DNA of 64,000 nucleotides from Acorus gramineus (Eukaryota > Streptophyta > Magnoliopsida > Acorales > Acoraceae): positions 2,869,747 through 2,933,746 of the forward strand of contig JAUJYN010000016.1 of assembly GCA_030737835.1 (NCBI GenBank). The letters are read 5' to 3'. Under the pieces are notes generated by a model that did no database searches, was not told the origin of the DNA, and saw only the letters and a program-made list of their open reading frames with translations. A program made the translations under genes and the position numbers. Position 1 is the stretch's first letter; each line of letters begins with the position of its first letter. Shown here piece after piece: positions 57,465 through 64,000 of this stretch.

Positions 57465-60400
57465 TGTTATATATGTGTCACTTTTAGCCTTCTGGTAACC
57501 ATTGGGACATTTTGGCAGTTTTTCAATTTTTTTTTGTTTTTCGATCGGAACCGCTAAAATTTTGGACTGTTAGCTATCATCCTGAGTTTGAGGACTCCGA
57601 TTGAAAATCTAACTGCATATTATGTGTCCTGGTGCCATTCCAAGCCACTCACGAAAATTTCATCAAATTCCGGTAACGTTTCAGAATTTCGCAGTTCCGA
57701 AGCGTATACGGGTTTTGACCGAGCGAGAAGTCATTGGGAGACTTGACTTGGTCAAAGTTGACTTTTAAATTGGTCAAATTGATTTGGATTTTTGTGTGGT
57801 TGGGTTGACTAGGGTCAAACCACACTTAAACCTAATCTAATCTAGCCTAAACCTAATTAATTAGCCCTAAGTTAAGTGGTGTGAGTGTGTGTGGTGTGGG
57901 TGTGAGTATAAAGAAATCCCACGAATACAACTCCCCCACTATTCATCTTCTTCTCCGAGCATTTCTTTCTCTCTCCCTCTCTTTAATCCCCCCATATGAC
58001 CTAGTTCAAGGGGTCAAAACCAAAAACCCTAAGAAGAGAAAGAATAGGTAAGGACCCAATCTATCTCCCGGTGGTCTCGGATTCGAGTTCCCACAAGTGT
58101 GACCCCCTCTCATACCCTCTTTTCTCCTCTGTTTTCAGCCTTGCTGTGGCTGAGGGGAGATCTTAGGGGTGGTGGTCTTGGAGGTGGCGAATCGGTGCGC
58201 GAAGAGCTCCCGTTCTTCCTCCCCTTCTCTTCCTCTCCTAGGGTAAGCTTTCTTTCCTTCCATTTCTTGTTTAGATGTATGTTAGGAAGTGTTTTTGGGG
58301 TATGCATGGCTGTTGGTGGCTGTTGGCGGCGGTTGGTGGCCGTTGGTGGCCATTGGTGGCCGTCGGGGAGGTGTAGGGTTGGCTCGGGTAGGCTGGCAGC
58401 GCAGGCAGGCGGGCTGGCAGGCAGGGCTGGCAGGAGTAGGGCTGGGAGGGCACTCACGCGTGCGCGCTGGTGGAGCAGGAGTGTGCGGGTGCTGCGCGTT
58501 GGGCGCCGTGCGAGGGCGTGCGCGCGGGGCGTTGCGTAGAGGCGCAGTGCGTGCCTTGCGCGCGGGGCCGCGTGCGGGTGCTGCACGCAGGGCGCCGTGC
58601 AGGGGGAGGGCGTGCGCGTGGAGCGCTGCGCAGAGGTGCAGTGCGTGCTGTGCGCGGCGGTGAGGCGAGCTGGTGATGCACGCGGGGTGCGGCGCTGGGG
58701 CGCAGGGCGTGCGGGTGTGCACGCGAGTTGCTGCGCTGGGGCGCAGTGAGCGCGCGGTGCACCCGGGGGGCTCGGTGGCGTGTCCGGGCATGCGGGCAGG
58801 GGCTCGGCAGTGCGTCTGGGCGCGCGGGCTAGGGCGCGGCTGTGCGCCTGGGTCGGGTGGCCGTGCGTACGGCTGCCCGGGGGTTCGGGAGTGAGTCGGG
58901 GTGCTCGGACTCGCGTGCGTACAAGCCGTATGTACGCTTATCCGAGTGTTGGGTATTTTAGTGTATTTTTGTATATATTTGTGTATTTTACTCACCGAGT
59001 TGATTACCCTGTCTTGCAGATCTTGACGGACGGTCGCGCGACGACCCGGTTATTGGTGAGTGGGACAACCCAACCCAGTAGGGAGGCGCTATATGCACTT
59101 GGGCATGTACCGTCCTCCCCTGGGGCACCGTAGTTTAATATTAACCTGTTTAATATGTAATCTATGCAAGCATGATTAATATGTAGTATGCATGCTACCC
59201 TAGACTTTGTATGTTAGGGACTTGCACCCTTAGGATATGTGTAAGAGCCATGCATCCTGTCACCCTGCTCTCATGCTAGGAAGCCTCGACCTATGCATGT
59301 GTCCTACTAGTTTAATTTATTAAATTAAATGCGAACTTATGGTATTTTAGCATGCCTTAGGGAATATTAAGGGGCCTTGCGAGGTCAACATTGAGACCCG
59401 GGCTAGGGTACTCCGTATTCCTTGTTTGGTTGTCGGGATATCCTATATCGGGACCTCATGGTGCCCTCCCAAGGTTTCTTTTCCTGATAATATTATAATA
59501 TATGTTTCCCCGCATCTTGGTTATGCGCCCTGGAGGAATTCTGAAGAATTCATGACATTAGAGTTAATGAGAGGTGTTGCCGACGTATCCGAGTGGATCA
59601 TATGCGTATGGATAGGCTATTCTGTTCCCTCCGTTGGATCCGTATAGAGACTGCCCCAGCGTTTGAAAGGCCGTCCCGTCAGAGGGCTCCCATGAGTAGG
59701 TACCGCCTCAATTTGGATTCGGACTGTGCTGAATGTGGGAGTAGGCCAAGCGGCTACGGAGTGGAGGAGAGACTATCGGTGGACCAAGGGTGATTAACAG
59801 CCTAGTCAGTCCCAATATCCTATGTCACCTATTGAGGGGTGAGGGTGAGGGTGTGGTGGGTCGGTGATGTAGCGACCCACTGGATTGTGTAGTTCCTGCC
59901 ACTTTGAGGCTTTTTAATAATTATTGTGGTTAATATAAATTGTGATGCATGGGTTGTGCTATTCACTGAGTGTGTGGCTCACCCCTCGCATATATATTTT
60001 TCTCCAGTTATTACTGAGTCGGATCTGAAGGAGGAGCTCCCCGAGAGACTTCATCAGTAGCGGAGCAGCGCCACGTCCCGCGAGTATTAGAGGCCATCAG
60101 CATCCTTTCTTTTGATTGTATGTATTATATTTCCGTGCTTGGGCACTCGTTTATATTATATTTGGATGTATGTGTGTATATTGGCTCTCACAGGACAGTT
60201 GATTATGTATCGAGTCTGTTGTCACGCCCCAGGGCCGGCCGACCCCGGGACGCGGCAGGTGTATATATGATATCAGTAACAAGAGTTCAATAACATACTC
60301 ACACAACAACTAAAATGACAACACAGACAAAAGCAGGGCTGACATGATATACACACCAAATGCGGAAGCTAAAAGACTGAATCTGTAATCAAAACATACT

Positions 60401-63400
60401 ACAGACTCGATACATAATCATATGTCCTGTGAGAGCCAATATATATACAAAGACGTCCAAATACAACACAAACGCGTGCCCAAGCACGGAAAATAATACA
60501 TACAAGCACAAGGGATGCTGATAGCCTCTGATACTCGCGGGACGTGGCGCTACTCCACTACAGATGAAGTCCCTCGGGGAGCTCCTCCTCCAGATCCGAC
60601 TCAGATGACACTGGAGAAAAATATTATGCGAGGGGTGAGCCACACGCTCAGTGAACAGCATAACCCATGCATCACAATTTATATTAACCAAAACCAGTTA
60701 TCATTAATCCACAAACACATTACACAAGCCACAAAATGGCAACAACTCGGCAATCCAGTGGGTCGCTACCGCCAACCCACTACACCCTCACCCTCACCCC
60801 TCAACAGGAGTGACATAGGATATTGGGACTGACAATCATCCATAGACAAATCCAGCGGGTCGCTACCGCCACCCGCTACACCCTCACCCTCACCCTCACT
60901 GGGTGACCAAGGATATTGGGACTTACAATCCAGTGGGTCGCCACATCGCCGACCCACCATACCCTCACCCTCACCCTCCAATAGGTGACTAGGCTCTTGG
61001 GACTGACTAGGCTGTTGGTCACCCTTGGTCCACCGATAGTCTCTCCCCACTCCGTAGGTCGTTTGGCCACTCCCACTTTCAGCACAGTCCTTCTACCAAA
61101 TCAGGAGGCGCCTACTAATGGGAGCCCCTGCACGGGACGACCTTTCCAACGCCGGGGTAGTCTCTACACGGATCCAACGAAGGGAACAGAACAGCCTATC
61201 CATCGCATATGATCCACTCGGATCCGCAGACAACACATCCTACCAACTCTAATGTCCTGAATTCCTCAGAATTCCTCCAGGGCGCATAACCAAGATGCGG
61301 GGAACATGCATAAAAGTTATAACAAGGTTGGAATATTAACGGGGAAAGAATCCTTGGGAGGGCAGCGTGAGGTCCCGATATAGCACATCCCGACAACCAA
61401 ACAAAGAACACGGAGTACCCTAGCCCGGGTCTCACCGCTGTCCTCGCGAGGCCCCTCCCCTATAATATTCACTAAGACAGGCTAATAATCACATGCTCGC
61501 ATTTTATTTAAATAAATTAAACTAAATAGGAACATGCATCGGTCGGGGCTTTCCTAGCATGGAAGCATGATAACAGGGTGCATGGCTCTTACACGGGTCC
61601 TAAGGGTATAAGTCCCTAGCATACAAATCTACGGTGGCATGCATACTACAGATTATCATGCTTTCATAGCTTTTCATATAAAACAGGTTAATGTTTACTA
61701 TGGTGCCCCAGGGGAGGATGGTACACACTCAACTGCATGTAACGCCTCCCTACTAGGTTGGATCATCCCACTCACCGAAAATCGGGTCGTCGCGCGACCG
61801 CCCGTCAAGATCTGCAAGACAGACATTTATATGGTGAGTAAACTACATAAATACATCAAAATACTCTAAAATACTCAACACTCGGACAAACGTACATACG
61901 GCCCGTACGCACGCGTATCCGAGCATCCCGACTCACTCCCGAACCCACCGGGCAACCGCACGCACGGCCACCCGCCTCGGGCGCACAGCCGAGCCCAGCC
62001 CGCACACCCGGACACCACCGGCGCACTGCCGAGCCCAGCCCGCACACCCGGACACCAACGGCGCACTGCCGTGCGCCTGCCCGCGCGCCCCGACGCACTG
62101 CCGCACGCACGCTCGCGCGCGCCCGCGCGCACTGCGCGTCCAACCCAGCGCGCCCCGCGCGCACTGCACGCACGCCCCATCACGCGCACGCACTGGTCCC
62201 CAGCACCGCGCGCACTGGTCCCCAGCACCGCGCCCAGGCGCATGCCCAGGCGCCCTGCCCAGCACCCAGGCACAGTGCCAAGGCGCCCTGCCCGCGCGCG
62301 CGCAGGCTCGCACGCACCCCCGCGCGCACCCGCGTGCACTCTCGAGCACACCCCCGCTCGCGCCAGCTCCCGCGCTCACCCGCGCGACCACTCCGCGTGC
62401 ACCCGCGCGCGACTGCGCGCCCGACTGCGCCCGCCAGCGCCCAACACCCGCGCCCAGCACCCAGCGCCACCCGTGCGCACGCCCCTGCGCACGCCCGCGC
62501 GCCCCTGCCAGCTGCTGCACCTGTGCTGCCTGTGCTGCTGCCTGCCCGAGACAGCAACCCCCATGCTCGAGCACCTCCACCACCACTACTCCGGCCACCA
62601 ATGGCCTCCGACCACCACCCCACAGCCCTCCGACGGCCACCCACCGCCGCCGACCACCACCCAACCTCATTTCCACCCTCCTAACATACATCTAAGCATA
62701 AAGGAGAAGAAAGAGGGCTTACCGAGGGGAAGAAGGGAAATCCGGTTGCTCTCCGTGCACAGAAACCTCTCCCAAAAAGGCTTGCAACGCCCGGATCTAC
62801 TCCCACCTCCGAAATGGTCCAAATCAGGGAAGAAGAGAGGGGGGATGGAGGGGTCAAACTCGCCGGAATTTGAATTTGAAAGCACCAGGGTGTAGATCGG
62901 GACCCGATCTACACTTTCTATGCTTTAGGTTTTAAGCTTTGAGGGCTCTAGGGGGCTCAAATCAAAGAAAAATGGAGAAGGGGAGAGAGAGAGCTCATTT
63001 GGTAGGGATGATGAATAGTGCCACTCAAAAATTAGATTTCATTTATATAGACGAATCAGTTAAAATACCCGGATACGCCCCGGAACTGCGAAATTTTGGA
63101 AACGTTACCGGAATTTGATGAAATTTTCGTGAGAGGCCTAAAATGGCACCAGGACACCAAATATGCAGTTAGATTTTCAATCGGAGTCCTCTAACTCAGG
63201 ACGATAGCTAACAGTCCAAAAATTAGCGGTTCCGATCGAAAACCGAAAAAAAATGAAAAACTGCCAGAACGCTCCAATGGTTACCAGCAGGCTAAAAGTG
63301 ACACATATATAACATCTGTAATGTGTTTTTGATTTACATATTCAGTCCTTTAGCTTTCGCTCTCTGTGTATATATCATGTCAGCCTCTTTGTTGTCTGCG

Positions 63401-63508
63401 TTGTCATTTTTACTGCTATTTAGAGTATGTCATTGACCTCCAGTTTAGACTGCTGATATCATATATACACTTTCCGCGTCCCGGGGACGGCCGCCCTGGG
63501 GCGTGACA
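57465..63508 (+). mobile_element. Solo LTR (plus) with TSD AATTC, interrupted
   Basis: It starts TGTTATATATGTGTCAC, ends GGGGCGTGACA, and is flanked by AATTC (57460-57464 and 63509-63513). It is about 2.94 kb without the nested copy. The U3 is W-box-rich (about 57715-57820). Donor-like GGTAAG lies near 58241 and acceptor TTGCAG near 59015; the GC-rich core lies between them. Confidence 0.93.
60220..63314 (-). mobile_element. Solo LTR (minus) with TSD TCTGT, nested
   Basis: It starts TGTCACGCCCCAGGGCC, ends ACATATATAACA, and is flanked by TCTGT (60215-60219 and 63315-63319). It is 3,095 bp. The U3 is the short type without the W-box block, like 13235-16454 and the near-complete element. It has three GGGTGA repeat units at about 60758-61010 and a GC-rich core at about 61910-62500. 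Confidence 0.93.
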
Positions 63509-64000
63509 AATTCATTCATTCATTCAAACATGAACATTCAAAATGTTTTAAACCATTCACACTTTGTTAGTCTTGGAGTTTAGTCTCCACTTCAACAAAA
63601 AAGACAAGCACCGATTGACACATGGATTGACAAGCACAAGGAAAACAAGATAATTGTTCTAAAGTCATCCGTGTCGATTGTGTCTTTGCTTCAAACATCA
63701 TTTTGCTATTTCCGAGGGCTTAACATCAATTCCTTCCGTGTTAACGGGCACACCCACCTGTCACGAGCTTATAATTGAATATGAGCATGAATAAGAAAGT
63801 CCAAAGATTTTGATGTTAAAATAAAGAGCAATAAATCCAATCTATGACACACATTGAAAAAACTTTACTTTGATTTAATTTTAACAAAGAAAATGAACTA
63901 ATTTTATATGCTCCTCCAACATAGAAAGTTGATCAATAGCTGTGGGTCTGTATATATCTCCAGCAACCAACACGCAACTCTTCCCCTGCACACCAAATCC
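63509..64000. other. Right flank without recognised features
   Basis: It begins with an ATTC-type short repeat (about 63510-63526) and continues as unremarkable AT-rich sequence. No LTR, coding frame or splice pattern was recognised to the window end. Confidence 0.5.

Noticed and set aside
1-64000. tRNA, rRNA, snoRNA or miRNA genes
   Set aside because: Looked for tRNA box patterns and rRNA stretches while reading; none recognised. The only tRNA-related sequences are the primer-binding sites.

Overview
This is nuclear DNA of a flowering plant and is almost entirely transposable elements. The evidence is spliceosomal GT-AG introns, a plant mobile domain (PMD) gene, a FAR1/MULE transposase, a Helitron helicase and many copies of one Ty3/gypsy LTR retrotransposon family primed by initiator Met-tRNA. 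I cannot name the species, and I found no convincing single-copy host gene and no RNA gene.

One LTR family (about 3 kb per LTR, TG...CA termini, 5-bp target-site duplications) supplies roughly 40 of the 64 kb. Nine insertions can be closed by matching TSDs read directly from the sequence: TTATT (1812-19008), ATGAA (2759-8774), GAGTC (5618-8491), ATTAA (13235-16454), CACTC (35683-46624), ACCCT (49919-56073), TGTTT (52846-56006), AATTC (57465-63508) and TCTGT (60220-63314). Seven of these are solo LTRs. Five of the seven lie inside another LTR of the same family, nested up to three deep. Only 35683-46624 is a near-complete element; its gag-pol carries two frameshifts.

Layout. 1-20254: an old Helitron (decayed Pif1-type helicase at the left, hairpin plus CTAG terminus at 20254) split by a minus-strand non-autonomous LTR element with a scrambled internal region, itself hit by three solo LTRs. 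20255-35682 and 46630 to about 49740: what looks like one Mutator-like (MULE) element carrying two convergent genes. The left gene is an intact five-exon PMD gene (31420-33473, plus); the right one is a FAR1-type transposase fused to an OTU cysteine-protease domain (minus, starting at 48949). An inverted cluster of LTRs (23870-31126) sits in the probable 5' leader intron of the PMD gene. The near-complete Ty3/gypsy element (35683-46624) splits the OTU domain just after its catalytic Cys motif. 49919-63508: two plus-strand solo LTRs, each containing a minus-strand solo LTR, separated by a 123-bp tandem array.

The LTRs themselves are unusual. Each carries a GC-rich, hypervariable core bounded by a conserved splice-like donor and acceptor, then a G-quadruplex-like GAGGGT block in variable copy number. 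At least three different U3 regions occur: short, W-box-rich, and a wholly unrelated U3 on the 1812-19008 element. Most open frames in the window (Arg/Ala/Pro-rich, on both strands) are composition artefacts of the GC-rich cores and are not annotated as genes.
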